A stretch of DNA of 64,000 bases, from assembly GCA_020846195.1 (NCBI GenBank), contig JADLEJ010000009.1, positions 62,001 through 126,000 of the forward strand. Reading direction: 5' to 3'. Positions 16,659-23,797 of the stretch are shown one piece after another. The notes beneath the pieces were generated by a model that worked only from the letters and a program-made list of their open reading frames with translations, was not told the DNA's origin and did no database searches. The DNA comes from Nitrospira sp. Its GTDB lineage: Bacteria > Nitrospirota > Nitrospiria > Nitrospirales > Nitrospiraceae. Made by a program: the position numbers and the translations under genes. Every line of letters starts with the position of its first letter. Position 1 is the stretch's first letter.

Positions 16659-17366
16659 ATGGCTGACGAAGCACCGGTAAAATTGATTCAGATCGGTCCG
16701 AAGGGCGGGGAGAAAAAAGACGGGTTCAATCTTGTCACGGAGCGGGTGGTCGCCATCAACCTCGACGCGAAGCAGCTCGAAGTCGAGTTGCTGGCGTACG
16801 ACGGCAAGACGGTGGTCCTTGATGTGGCCGAAGAGGCGCTTGAGGATCTCAAAAAACTCAAAGTTGGCGACGGGGCAACTATCCGGGTTGTCGAGGAGGG
16901 CGGAAAGCGGGTTGCCAAGAATTTCAGGATCCGCTCAAAAGATCCGAACGCGGCCAAAGCTGATGCAATGTTGTTGGATCTCAAGGATCCGCACTGGCTC
17001 AATCGAAAGTATGCGGCGGAAGTATTGGGCGAGTTGAAAGACAGCCGCGCGGTGACGCCGTTGGTAGAGGCTTTGGTGGATGAGGTCGGCGATGTGCGGC
17101 AGCGCGCCTACGATTCGTTGATCAAGCTTGGCGGGATTTCGGTTTCCTCCTTGGTGCCGTTGCTGGTGTCTGAAGAAGATGAAATCCGGCAATCTGCCAC
17201 GGAGATTATCCGGAAGATCGGCAAGCCCGCCGTGGAGCCGCTGGCAACGGCATTGACGGATGCCGATGATCGGTTGAAGACCCGGATCATGAAGGTGCTG
17301 GATCGGATGGGCTATAAGCCAAAGGTCAAGCAGGAGACCGGCGCTGAATTGCCCCGCCTGACCTAA
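16659..17366 (+). CDS. HEAT-repeat protein 5 of 5 with an N-terminal beta-barrel-like domain
   Basis: 235 residues. Residues ~20-95 form a beta-rich module unlike the other four proteins: VTERVVAINLDAKQLEVELL, DGKTVVLDVAEEAL, LKKLKVGDGATIRVVEEGGKRVAKNFRI. The order and the GD turn resemble small OB/KOW-like barrels, but the family is not identified. From about residue 100, three to four HEAT units follow (DPHWLNRKYAAEVLGELKDSRAVTPL, AVEPLATALTDADDRL). It is the last gene of the HEAT run, followed by a GC-rich hairpin. A nucleic-acid- or metal-binding role for the barrel is possible but unproved. Confidence 0.78.
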   Translation: MADEAPVKLIQIGPKGGEKKDGFNLVTERVVAINLDAKQLEVELLAYDGKTVVLDVAEEALEDLKKLKVGDGATIRVVEEGGKRVAKNFRIRSKDPNAAKADAMLLDLKDPHWLNRKYAAEVLGELKDSRAVTPLVEALVDEVGDVRQRAYDSLIKLGGISVSSLVPLLVSEEDEIRQSATEIIRKIGKPAVEPLATALTDADDRLKTRIMKVLDRMGYKPKVKQETGAELPRLT

Positions 17367-17377
17367 TCCTCCACTGG

Positions 17378-17399
17378 CCGCGGCCTAAGCCGGCCGCGG
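17378..17399. terminator. GC-rich hairpin between convergent HEAT5 and ugd
   Basis: Perfect 8-bp stem (CCGCGGCC / GGCCGCGG) with a 6-base loop, sitting between two convergent stop codons and overlapping the last codons of ugd. The T-tract on either side is weak, so a bidirectional terminator is only a suggestion. Confidence 0.4.
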
Positions 17400-18707
17400 T
17401 TCTCTGGTGGGGCGGCCGACCGATATGTGACGGAACCCATGCCCTGTCACGCGGTCGGAATCGTACACATTGCGCAGATCGAGCAGCAGCCGCTGCCGCA
17501 TGGATTGTTTGAGCCGCTCGAAATCAAGATTCCGGAACTGATTCCACTCGGTCATGATGATGAGCCCATCGGCATTTTCCGCCACATCGTAGGTATCTTT
17601 GCAGGGGATCATTCCGGGGATGAGCTTCGTGGCTTCTTCCATCGACACGGGATCGTAGGCCCGCACGGTGGCGCCTTCCTTCATGAGTTCTTTCAGAATC
17701 GTCAGGGACGGGGCTTCCCGCATATCGTTGGTATTTGGCTTGAACGACAGTCCGAGCACTCCGAGGGTCTTTCCAGCGAGCCCGCCACAGGCCTCGCGGA
17801 TTTTCTCGACCATTCTGAGGTGCTGCTCGTAATTCACTTTGGCGGCTGCGCCCGCAATTTGAAATGGGTAGCCCACGCGCTCGCCGGTCTGGACCAGCGC
17901 GGCGAGGTCTTTGGGGAAGCAGGATCCGCCGAATCCCGGCCCTGCGTGGAGAAACTTGCCGCCGATTCGATGATCCAGCCCCATGCCCTTGGAAACCAGT
18001 TGCACGTCCGCGCCGACGCGTTCACAGACCGTGGCCATTTCGTTGATGAATGAAATTTTGACGGCGAGGAAGGCGTTTGACGCGTATTTGATCATTTCAG
18101 CTGTGGGGACGTCGGTCACGACAAAGGGTGTTTCAAGCAGGTAGAGCGGCCGATAAAGATCTTTCATGATGGCCGCGGCTTGATCGCTATCGGCGCCGAG
18201 CACCACGCGGTTCGGGCGCATAAAATCTTCGATCGCGGATCCTTCGCGTAAAAATTCTGGATTGGAGACGATGTCGAAGTTAATCGGCTTGGCCTGGTGT
18301 TTTCGGATGACTTCCCGGAGCCGCTCGCCGGTTCCGACCGGGACGGTCGACTTGGTGACGATTACTTTATAGCCGGTCATGTGTGTGGCGATACCGCGGC
18401 CAACTTCTTCCACAAACGACAGGTCGGCGGATCCATCGCTCTTCGGGGGCGTGCCCACGGCAATGAAAATAACGAGCGCTTTATCGACGGCTTTGACGAC
18501 ATCTGTGGTGAAGCTCAGCCGGCCTTCTTTGATTCCTTTGGCGACTAATTCCGTGATGCCCGGTTCGAAAAATGGGACCTCTCCCTTTTCCAGTTTTTCA
18601 ACCCGCCGCGCGTCATTATCCATGCAGGTGACGTTGACGCCGAACTCTGCAAAACAGGCTCCTGTGACGAGCCCGACATAACCGGTTCCGATAACGCTGA
18701 TATGCAT
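17385..18707 (-). CDS. ugd: UDP-glucose 6-dehydrogenase
   Basis: 440 residues, the normal length. It oxidises UDP-glucose twice with NAD+ to UDP-glucuronate in the cytoplasm. The N-terminal Rossmann motif is VIGTGYVGLVTGACFAEFG, followed by VGTPPKSDGSADLSFV and ITKSTVPVGTGERL. The catalytic Cys is in GFGGSCFPKDLAAL, and the C-terminal nucleotide domain shows LGLSFKPNTNDMREAPS. Its product is the substrate of the UDP-glucuronate 4-epimerase encoded at 1.3-2.3 kb, so the two could serve one surface-polysaccharide pathway. It is transcribed alone from the divergent promoter region at 18.75 kb. Confidence 0.93.
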   Translation of the reverse strand: MHISVIGTGYVGLVTGACFAEFGVNVTCMDNDARRVEKLEKGEVPFFEPGITELVAKGIKEGRLSFTTDVVKAVDKALVIFIAVGTPPKSDGSADLSFVEEVGRGIATHMTGYKVIVTKSTVPVGTGERLREVIRKHQAKPINFDIVSNPEFLREGSAIEDFMRPNRVVLGADSDQAAAIMKDLYRPLYLLETPFVVTDVPTAEMIKYASNAFLAVKISFINEMATVCERVGADVQLVSKGMGLDHRIGGKFLHAGPGFGGSCFPKDLAALVQTGERVGYPFQIAGAAAKVNYEQHLRMVEKIREACGGLAGKTLGVLGLSFKPNTNDMREAPSLTILKELMKEGATVRAYDPVSMEEATKLIPGMIPCKDTYDVAENADGLIIMTEWNQFRNLDFERLKQSMRQRLLLDLRNVYDSDRVTGHGFRHISVGRPTREPRPA

Positions 18708-18750
18708 GGGGTTATTTCTCCTTAGGTAGCTAGGGCACTGAATGGAGCGA

Positions 18751-18779
18751 AGTATAGCAATGGATCAAACGGTGGGCAA
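18751..18779 (-). promoter_or_regulatory. predicted promoter of ugd
   Basis: Minus strand: -35 TTGCCC, a 17-base spacer, -10 TATACT, 44 bases before the ugd start codon. Confidence 0.5.
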
Positions 18780-18828
18780 TGAAATGGCTAAAATCTGCCG
18801 CTTCATATTTCGGGTAGGTTCTACGGCG

Positions 18829-18858
18829 TTGACTCTTTGAAAATCAGTTGAGTAGAAT
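18829..18858 (+). promoter_or_regulatory. predicted promoter of the CBS-domain gene
   Basis: -35 TTGACT, an 18-base spacer, -10 TAGAAT, 35 bases before the GTG at 18893. Confidence 0.5.
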
Positions 18859-18892
18859 TCGGTGCCGTTCATGAGCGTGGAGCATTGTCACC

Positions 18893-19297
18893 GTGAATTC
18901 TGTAAGGATACAGCGTCCGCTAGCGGTCATGATGCAGTCTGTAGCGCAGACGATTTCCCCGGATGCGACAGCCTGTGACGCCGCCCAGAAAATGCGCGCA
19001 GAGAAAATCGGGGCGCTCTTAGTTCGGGAAGGCACCTGCTATCTTGGGATTATCAGTGAAGCGGATCTGGTTCAAAAGGTATTGGCAGACTCCCTGATTC
19101 CTGCTCATACCCTTGTTCGGTCGGTCATGAGCGCTCCGCTGATCACGATCGATGTCGCTGCGTCGGCTCACGATGCCAGCGATGTCATGGCGCAGGCTGG
19201 TATTCGCCATTTGGCGGTGGTTGAAAATGGAGAAGTGGCGGGAATACTTTCCGTAAGGGATCTGCTGCGGTATTTCAAGAATTGGGGACCTCAATGA
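18893..19297 (+). CDS. tandem CBS-domain protein
   Basis: 134 residues from a GTG. The whole protein is a Bateman module. CBS1 is about residues 12-68 (QTISPDATACDAAQKMRAEKIGALLVREG...GIISEADLVQKVL), and CBS2 about residues 75-130 (RSVMSAPLITIDVAASAHDASDVMAQAGIRHLAVVENGEVAGILSVRDLLRYF). CBS pairs bind adenine nucleotides and sense energy state, here without an attached effector domain, so it probably regulates a partner in trans. The next gene, a membrane/spermidine-synthase fusion, starts about 55 bases on and may be co-transcribed. Confidence 0.88.
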   Translation: MNSVRIQRPLAVMMQSVAQTISPDATACDAAQKMRAEKIGALLVREGTCYLGIISEADLVQKVLADSLIPAHTLVRSVMSAPLITIDVAASAHDASDVMAQAGIRHLAVVENGEVAGILSVRDLLRYFKNWGPQ

Positions 19298-19351
19298 TTC
19301 ACCTGTCGATGCGCCTTCCTCGTTTTGACCGATACCTGCGCTGCCTCTCAT

Positions 19352-20899
19352 ATGACCGCTGAAGGGACTCCTCCAATCTCACGCGCATTCTTGCTGTCGA
19401 CCGCGCTGATTACCGGAGCGGTTGTGATGGCGCTCGAAATTCTCGGCAGCCGCTTGCTGGCTCCGGTCTTTGGGAATTCCTTGTTCGTCTGGGGCGCGTT
19501 GATTGGGGTGATTCTTGCCGCAATGAGCAGTGGATATGCGTTCGGCGGATGGGCGTCGGATCGATATGCGGGCGGGTCGGTGCTCGCGGGGTTGCTGCTT
19601 TTTTCAGGGTCCTGGACATTTCTCGTCGCTTGGGCCAGTCAGCCGGTGTTGTTTCAGGTGGATGCCTGGATACAGGATCCACGGTGGGGCCCGTGCCTTG
19701 CCGCTACGATTCTCCTGGCGCCCCCTGCGTTTGGATTGAGCGGCGTATTGCCGGCGATGTTGCGCTTGGCGGTCTCTGATATGGGGCACTTGGGCCGCCA
19801 CACGGGCCGCATGATCGCCTTGTCTACCGTAGGAAGTTTGATTGGCACCTGGGGAACGGCGTTCTTTCTCCTTTCATGGATTGGGAGTCAGGCTCTGGTC
19901 GCCTGGCTGGGCACGATTCAAGTCCTGCTTGGAATGTTGTGGCTCTGGCGAGGAGCGAAAGTCAGGCCTGTTGGAAAATTACTGAGCCTGGTCTCCAGCG
20001 GCCTGTTCGTCTGGCTGGCGCTTCATCCGATACAGAAGCTGAACCCGCCGGTTCATCAAGAGGATAGCCCCTATCAGCAAGTGCGGGTGCGGGACGACCA
20101 ACTGTTTCGCTATCTTGTGCTGGATCGTACGTTTCATGCGGTCATGTGGAAGTCCGATCCGCTTCCGCTGTTTCTGCCGTACAGCCAGCTGATGGTGGCG
20201 TCATTGGCATTGGTGGATCAGCCGCGGCGCGGGTTGATTCTGGGCCATGGCGGAGGTTCGCTGGCCAAGTGGCTCGCGCACTACTGGCCCGACCTTGAAA
20301 TGGATATCATCGAGTTCGATCCGGTGGTGGTGCGAATGGCAGAGGACTATTTTGAGTATCATCCTCCAGCCAATCACCATGTGCGTGTCAAGGACGGGCG
20401 GACGTTCCTGAATACGACCGACCACCGGTACGATGTGATTTGGATCGATGCCTTTGCCCGGCACATGATTCCGTTTCACCTGACCACCAAGGAATTTTAC
20501 TCAGCGGTGCGCGCGCATCTGAATCCGGACGGGGTGGTGGCGGTGAATTTGGCGTCATCCGGAGAAGAGATCGATAATGCACGGGCGGCGGCGGTGGTGG
20601 AGACGATGCGAGGGGAGTTTCCGGTCATCGAAACGTTTGCGGTCAAAGGGCCCTGGAAGAGTGAGCAAACAAAGGCGGCGAACCTGATTTTTTTCGCAGG
20701 CGACCCAGTTGCCCAACGCGGACAGGATGCCTTGATCGCAAAAGTGACAGAGATGGCGTTGAATCGACAACTGCCTGGCGAGGCCGTGGCATTGCTCAGT
20801 ACGCACCGGAACGATCCATGGCCGAAAGGGCTGGAGCTTACCGATGATTTTGCTCCCTACGATGTCTTGGTAGGAAAAGACAGCGCTGATGGACGCTAG
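19352..20899 (+). CDS. membrane protein fused to a spermidine-synthase-like domain
   Basis: 515 residues from the ATG at 19352; a TTG at 19325 would add 9 residues. The N-terminal ~230 residues hold about seven hydrophobic segments (for example FLLSTALITGAVVMALEILG and LIGVILAAMSSGYAFGGW). The C-terminal ~270 residues are a spermidine-synthase-type Rossmann domain: LILGHGGGSLAKWL, the acidic strand end MDIIEFDPVVVRMAEDYF, RVKDGRTFLN, YDVIWIDAFARHMIPFHLTTKEFY. Such fusions are widespread; their substrate is seldom known, and a true polyamine role is not implied. The GHGGGSL glycine loop suggests SAM or decarboxy-SAM binding on the cytoplasmic face. Confidence 0.82.
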   Translation: MTAEGTPPISRAFLLSTALITGAVVMALEILGSRLLAPVFGNSLFVWGALIGVILAAMSSGYAFGGWASDRYAGGSVLAGLLLFSGSWTFLVAWASQPVLFQVDAWIQDPRWGPCLAATILLAPPAFGLSGVLPAMLRLAVSDMGHLGRHTGRMIALSTVGSLIGTWGTAFFLLSWIGSQALVAWLGTIQVLLGMLWLWRGAKVRPVGKLLSLVSSGLFVWLALHPIQKLNPPVHQEDSPYQQVRVRDDQLFRYLVLDRTFHAVMWKSDPLPLFLPYSQLMVASLALVDQPRRGLILGHGGGSLAKWLAHYWPDLEMDIIEFDPVVVRMAEDYFEYHPPANHHVRVKDGRTFLNTTDHRYDVIWIDAFARHMIPFHLTTKEFYSAVRAHLNPDGVVAVNLASSGEEIDNARAAAVVETMRGEFPVIETFAVKGPWKSEQTKAANLIFFAGDPVAQRGQDALIAKVTEMALNRQLPGEAVALLSTHRNDPWPKGLELTDDFAPYDVLVGKDSADGR

Positions 20900-21002
20900 G
20901 CAGAACGATGCAATCTAACTGTTTGAATTTGCTGATTCCTGTGTGGCGGCATGAAATTTATTAGAGGGCAGGTCATCGAAATAGCCGTTCACGAGAAGCT
21001 GC

Positions 21003-21032
21003 TTGCTTCCATTTTGAGCCCTGTGCTATAAG
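21003..21032 (+). promoter_or_regulatory. predicted promoter of the cupredoxin gene
   Basis: -35 TTGCTT, an 18-base spacer ending GTGC, -10 TATAAG, about 140 bases before the start, leaving a long leader. Nothing else is seen in the 20900-21175 gap apart from the Shine-Dalgarno AAGGAGGT near 21163. Confidence 0.4.
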
Positions 21033-21175
21033 TTTCGCCTCGTGATGTAGCAATTGTCGGCATAGGGTGTATGGGTGAGCGTCAGACGGCATCGGATCAG
21101 TCAAGGCTATCAGAGCTTGGCGGAAGTTATTTACCAACCTAATCACATCTCTTCTTCTTTTTAAGGAGGTAGGTC

Positions 21176-21652
21176 ATGGGCAAGACGATGTTATCGGTCC
21201 TCTTTGGCCTCGGGTTGAGCGTCGCTGGAGCCTCGGCTGCATTTGCACTTCAGGCCGGCGGCGTTGAGATCGGCGATCTTGAAACCGGATCGGTCGTAGG
21301 CCAGCCATTCAAGGAACTTGAAGTGGATGCCTCGTTCTATTCCATCGAACTCGGCAATATGAAAACCTGGTATCCGCCGACGACGGTCATCGATTTTAAA
21401 AATCGCGCTGGAGCTCCGGTGCTGTTGAAGGTGACGAATAATTCGACTGCAGAGCATGGGTTTCAACTCACGGCTGCGGTGAATCAGTCTGGCCCCTGGA
21501 CGCTGAACACCACGTTGGTGGTCAAGCCTGGAGAGACCAAGTACATCGGTGTGCCGACCAGCGACCTCTTCTACGCAGCCGGAAACGTTCTTACGTATCG
21601 CTGCCATCTCCATCCGGCGCATGTCGGTGGTAAGTTGGTGATGCTGAAGTAG
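21176..21652 (+). CDS. exported cupredoxin with an amicyanin-like short ligand loop and His in the axial position
   Basis: 158 residues, signal peptide about 1-24 (GASAAFA), preceded by a strong AAGGAGGT. The mature domain has the cupredoxin strand order. Putative copper ligands are His94 (AEHGF), Cys143, His146 and His149 in the segment YRCHLHPAHVGGKLV. The Cys-x2-His-x2-X spacing equals the short loop of amicyanin, but the axial Met is replaced by His. Copper colour and potential may therefore differ from a type 1 site. Likely a periplasmic electron carrier or copper protein. It is a single-gene transcript, closed by the terminator at 21681. Confidence 0.85.
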   Translation: MGKTMLSVLFGLGLSVAGASAAFALQAGGVEIGDLETGSVVGQPFKELEVDASFYSIELGNMKTWYPPTTVIDFKNRAGAPVLLKVTNNSTAEHGFQLTAAVNQSGPWTLNTTLVVKPGETKYIGVPTSDLFYAAGNVLTYRCHLHPAHVGGKLVMLK

Positions 21653-21680
21653 TAGGGGTAGCGTCTTTTGGTATTGCTGG

Positions 21681-21722
21681 ACGGCCCCCGCAGAAACATC
21701 TGCGGGGGCCGTTCTGTTTTTG
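21681..21722 (+). terminator. rho-independent terminator after the cupredoxin gene
   Basis: A 14-bp stem (ACGGCCCCCGCAGA / TCTGCGGGGGCCGT) with a 4-base loop, followed by TCTGTTTTTG on the plus strand. Confidence 0.85.
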
Positions 21723-21744
21723 CAAGAAGTGCCCGCACCGCGAG

Positions 21745-22071
21745 TTAGGTTTCTTCGCGCTGGCAGTCCGCATCGTTTCCCAGCGGAATGTGCTGAGCTG
21801 CGGTCAATTTTCCTTCCTTGATCAGTAATAAATACCTGTTTTCAATCGGCGCCGGCAGCTGTTTTTCAAGTACGGTTGTGTGGACGTCTACGACCATTTC
21901 ATCGCCATCCCATGTTGTGCCATTCACGATCCAGACATGACTGGTAGCGTTTGGGAAATGGCCCATAATGAAATTTTCAATAATTGTTCCGAGCTGGCTT
22001 GTATTCGCGTGGCCAATGTCCGGGGTGAAGAGTGTGAGGATGAGAATGCTCAGTATGTAGAGTTGGCGCAT
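21745..22071 (-). CDS. small secreted protein of unknown function
   Basis: 108 residues with a signal peptide (about 1-22, LYILSILILTLFTPDIGHA). The mature part (IIENFIMGHFPNATSHVWIVNGTTWDGDEMVVDVHTTVLEK) is a short alpha-beta domain, with a Cys near the C-terminus (DADC). I recognise no family. An independent short gene between two terminators; its own promoter was not identified. Confidence 0.6.
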   Translation of the reverse strand: MRQLYILSILILTLFTPDIGHANTSQLGTIIENFIMGHFPNATSHVWIVNGTTWDGDEMVVDVHTTVLEKQLPAPIENRYLLLIKEGKLTAAQHIPLGNDADCQREET

Positions 22072-22228
22072 GACAGCACCTCCAAGGTGGGAGTGAGAGA
22101 GCTACGCGGTCTATAACCGTGGAGCCAGTCCACGACTATGCCTAATACTCTACGCTTGGAACGGGCGTAATGCCAGATATAGGAAGAGCGTGTCGGTATG
22201 GCAATAAATCGAGACGTGGACCGATAAA

Positions 22229-22271
22229 ATAAAACGGCCTCGCCGCTGGTGAAGCGGCGAGGCCGTTTTAT
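22229..22271 (-). terminator. strong hairpin terminator, minus direction, after the ferredoxin gene
   Basis: A perfect 17-bp stem (AAAACGGCCTCGCCGCT / AGCGGCGAGGCCGTTTT) with a 5-base loop. On the minus strand the stem ends in CCGTTTTATTTT, a T-rich tract downstream of the ferredoxin stop at 22327. It could act in both directions. Confidence 0.8.
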
Positions 22272-22326
22272 TCAGTTAGCTGCAAGCCGCGAGCGATCAG
22301 TTCCGGACACCGCTCCAGATCTTGCT

Positions 22327-22644
22327 CTAATCGATAGCCTTGTCAGGATTCAAGGCCTTCGCTTTTGCCATCAAAACTTCCGTGGTTTCAGGATAAATCG
22401 GATCGGAGATGCAGCAATTGTCGACCGGGCAGACCGCTGCGCACTGCGGTTCATCGAAGTGTCCGACGCATTCTGTGCAGCGATCATGGGTGATGATGTA
22501 AATATTGTCGCCCACACCCTGACCGTCGCCCACGTGATGGCCCTTGCCTTCCGCGTCGCTCCGGGTTTCGAAAATCGCCTCGTTGGGACATTCAGGCAGG
22601 CAAGCCCCACAGGAAATGCATTCGTCGGTAATCAGCAGTGCCAT
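22327..22644 (-). CDS. YfhL-family dicluster [4Fe-4S] ferredoxin
   Basis: 105 residues, cytoplasmic. The first cluster ligands are Cys9-x2-Cys12-x2-Cys15-x3-Cys19 (CISCGACLPEC). The second set is Cys56-x2-Cys59-x8-Cys68-x3-Cys72 (CTECVGHFDEPQCAAVC), with an additional Cys77-Cys78. The insertion between the second and third Cys of the second site matches the YfhL/Allochromatium-type ferredoxins, which have low-potential clusters. An acidic and Gly-rich insert lies between the sites. It would transfer electrons in the cytoplasm; partners are not shown by the context. Confidence 0.88.
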   Translation of the reverse strand: MALLITDECISCGACLPECPNEAIFETRSDAEGKGHHVGDGQGVGDNIYIITHDRCTECVGHFDEPQCAAVCPVDNCCISDPIYPETTEVLMAKAKALNPDKAID

Positions 22645-22684
22645 GACCCACGCCTCCTTCTTACTTCTGAGACAACAAACAATA

Positions 22685-22714
22685 TTGACAAGATCGCGCC
22701 GCCCCGACCATAGT
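22685..22714 (+). promoter_or_regulatory. possible promoter for the DUF192-Rieske group
   Basis: -35 TTGACA, an 18-base spacer, -10 CATAGT, 150 bases before the DUF192 start. The -10 is poor and the site overlaps the leader of the divergent ferredoxin gene. Confidence 0.3.
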
Positions 22715-22734
22715 GCGTGCGCGGTGTGGGGGCC

Positions 22735-22764
22735 ATTCTATTCTGTGATTCTTTTCCAAGTCAA
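22735..22764 (-). promoter_or_regulatory. predicted promoter of the ferredoxin gene
   Basis: Minus strand: -35 TTGACT, an 18-base spacer, -10 TAGAAT, about 90 bases before the ferredoxin start. Confidence 0.55.
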
Positions 22765-22863
22765 CAGAACGGCTTCCGGTCAGAAGGCCTAGAATTCACG
22801 GGAATATGGCCCATGGGTCCCAGTCTGGCGCGCGAATCTTAATCGATCACGAAGGCGAATGGT

Positions 22864-23364
22864 ATGAGCTCGATGCAGGTCCAAGGGAGCGATCGCGAAC
22901 AGAAGAAAAAGCGGATCATCATGATGATCCTGCTGGCGGTCCTCTTAATGAGTGTGTCTATGTTTATGGTGCCGCAGAAGGACACGGACATCATTGTGGT
23001 GACCTTCCCTCATGGCGAAACGATTGAAGCGGAAGTCGCGGAGACGCCTGAAAAGCTGCTGTTCGGCCTCGCGTTTCGCGAGCAGTTGCCGCCCAATACG
23101 GGGATGCTTTATATCTTTGAGTCCAATGGACTGCATCGGGTCCGGACCAAGGAGTTTCGATTTCCGGTGGATATGATCTGGGTGGATGAGAGTCATCATG
23201 TGGTTCATACCGTTGAGGGCGCAAGCCCTTGCGCAAAGGATCCCTGTCCGTCCTTCGGTCCGCCGCCGGAACCGGCGCGCTATGTGCTGCAAACGGAGCC
23301 TGGGCTAATTCGGCGGCTGGGGATTGCGAATGGGGACGAATTGAAGTATTTCCTTCGGATGTAG
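22864..23364 (+). CDS. DUF192 protein with N-terminal membrane anchor
   Basis: 166 residues. A charged N-terminus is followed by one hydrophobic segment at about 18-38 (IIMMILLAVLLMSVSMFMV). The DUF192 domain fills the rest: VTFPHGETIEAEVAETPEKLLFGLAFREQLP, GMLYIFESNG, and FRFPVDMIWVDESHHVVHTVEG with a CAKDPC loop. DUF192 proteins are small, mostly extracytoplasmic and of unsettled function; some act in envelope homeostasis. The two Cys flanking KDPC could form a disulfide. The start is uncertain: ATG codons at 22864 and 22873 are close. It is followed by the Rieske gene after about 60 bases. Confidence 0.8.
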   Translation: MSSMQVQGSDREQKKKRIIMMILLAVLLMSVSMFMVPQKDTDIIVVTFPHGETIEAEVAETPEKLLFGLAFREQLPPNTGMLYIFESNGLHRVRTKEFRFPVDMIWVDESHHVVHTVEGASPCAKDPCPSFGPPPEPARYVLQTEPGLIRRLGIANGDELKYFLRM

Positions 23365-23423
23365 CCGCGTTGCATGACAGGAGTGAGGCTTGCGCGCGCA
23401 GTGGGAAGATGCAGGAGAGGGGC

Positions 23424-23741
23424 ATGGAGGGATTTCAACGAGTCGCGGCACTGAGCGAGATCGCTCCTGGGCAATCGAAAGTCGTCAAGGTCAATGACAA
23501 GGCGATTGCGCTGTTCAATATCGACGGCACGTTCTACGCGATTCACAATCTATGTCCGCATGAAGGCGGCCCGCTCAATGAAGGGCGGCTGAAGGGATAC
23601 GTGGTGGCCTGTCCCTGGCACGATTTGGCATTCGATATTCGAAGTGGGCAGGGGACGGATGGCGGTGGCTATTGCATCGGAAGTTATGAAGTTCGCGTAG
23701 ACAACACCGATATTCTTGTCGGTCCCCGTCGAAAGGCCTAG
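23424..23741 (+). CDS. Rieske [2Fe-2S] ferredoxin
   Basis: 105 residues from the ATG at 23424, preceded by GGAGAGGGG; the reading frame is open further upstream but lacks a plausible start with a ribosome site. Cluster ligands are Cys44 and His46 (LCPHEGGPLNEG) and Cys63 and His66 (CPWHDLAFDIRSG). The short length and lack of a transmembrane anchor are typical of soluble Rieske ferredoxins, such as the small subunit of nitrite reductase (NirD-like) or dioxygenase ferredoxins, rather than of the bc1-type protein. Its redox partner is not in the window. Confidence 0.9.
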   Translation: MEGFQRVAALSEIAPGQSKVVKVNDKAIALFNIDGTFYAIHNLCPHEGGPLNEGRLKGYVVACPWHDLAFDIRSGQGTDGGGYCIGSYEVRVDNTDILVGPRRKA

Positions 23742-23797
23742 TCGTTGAGTCGAGGGAATATAAGGGCTATCGTGGGTTATGGAGCTGCTGGGCAGTC

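Noticed and set aside
12153-17366. HEAT genes considered as phycobilisome lyase (CpcE/F) homologues
   Set aside because: The repeat resembles PBS-lyase HEAT, but no phycobiliprotein gene or lyase-specific feature is present; the annotation is kept to HEAT repeat.
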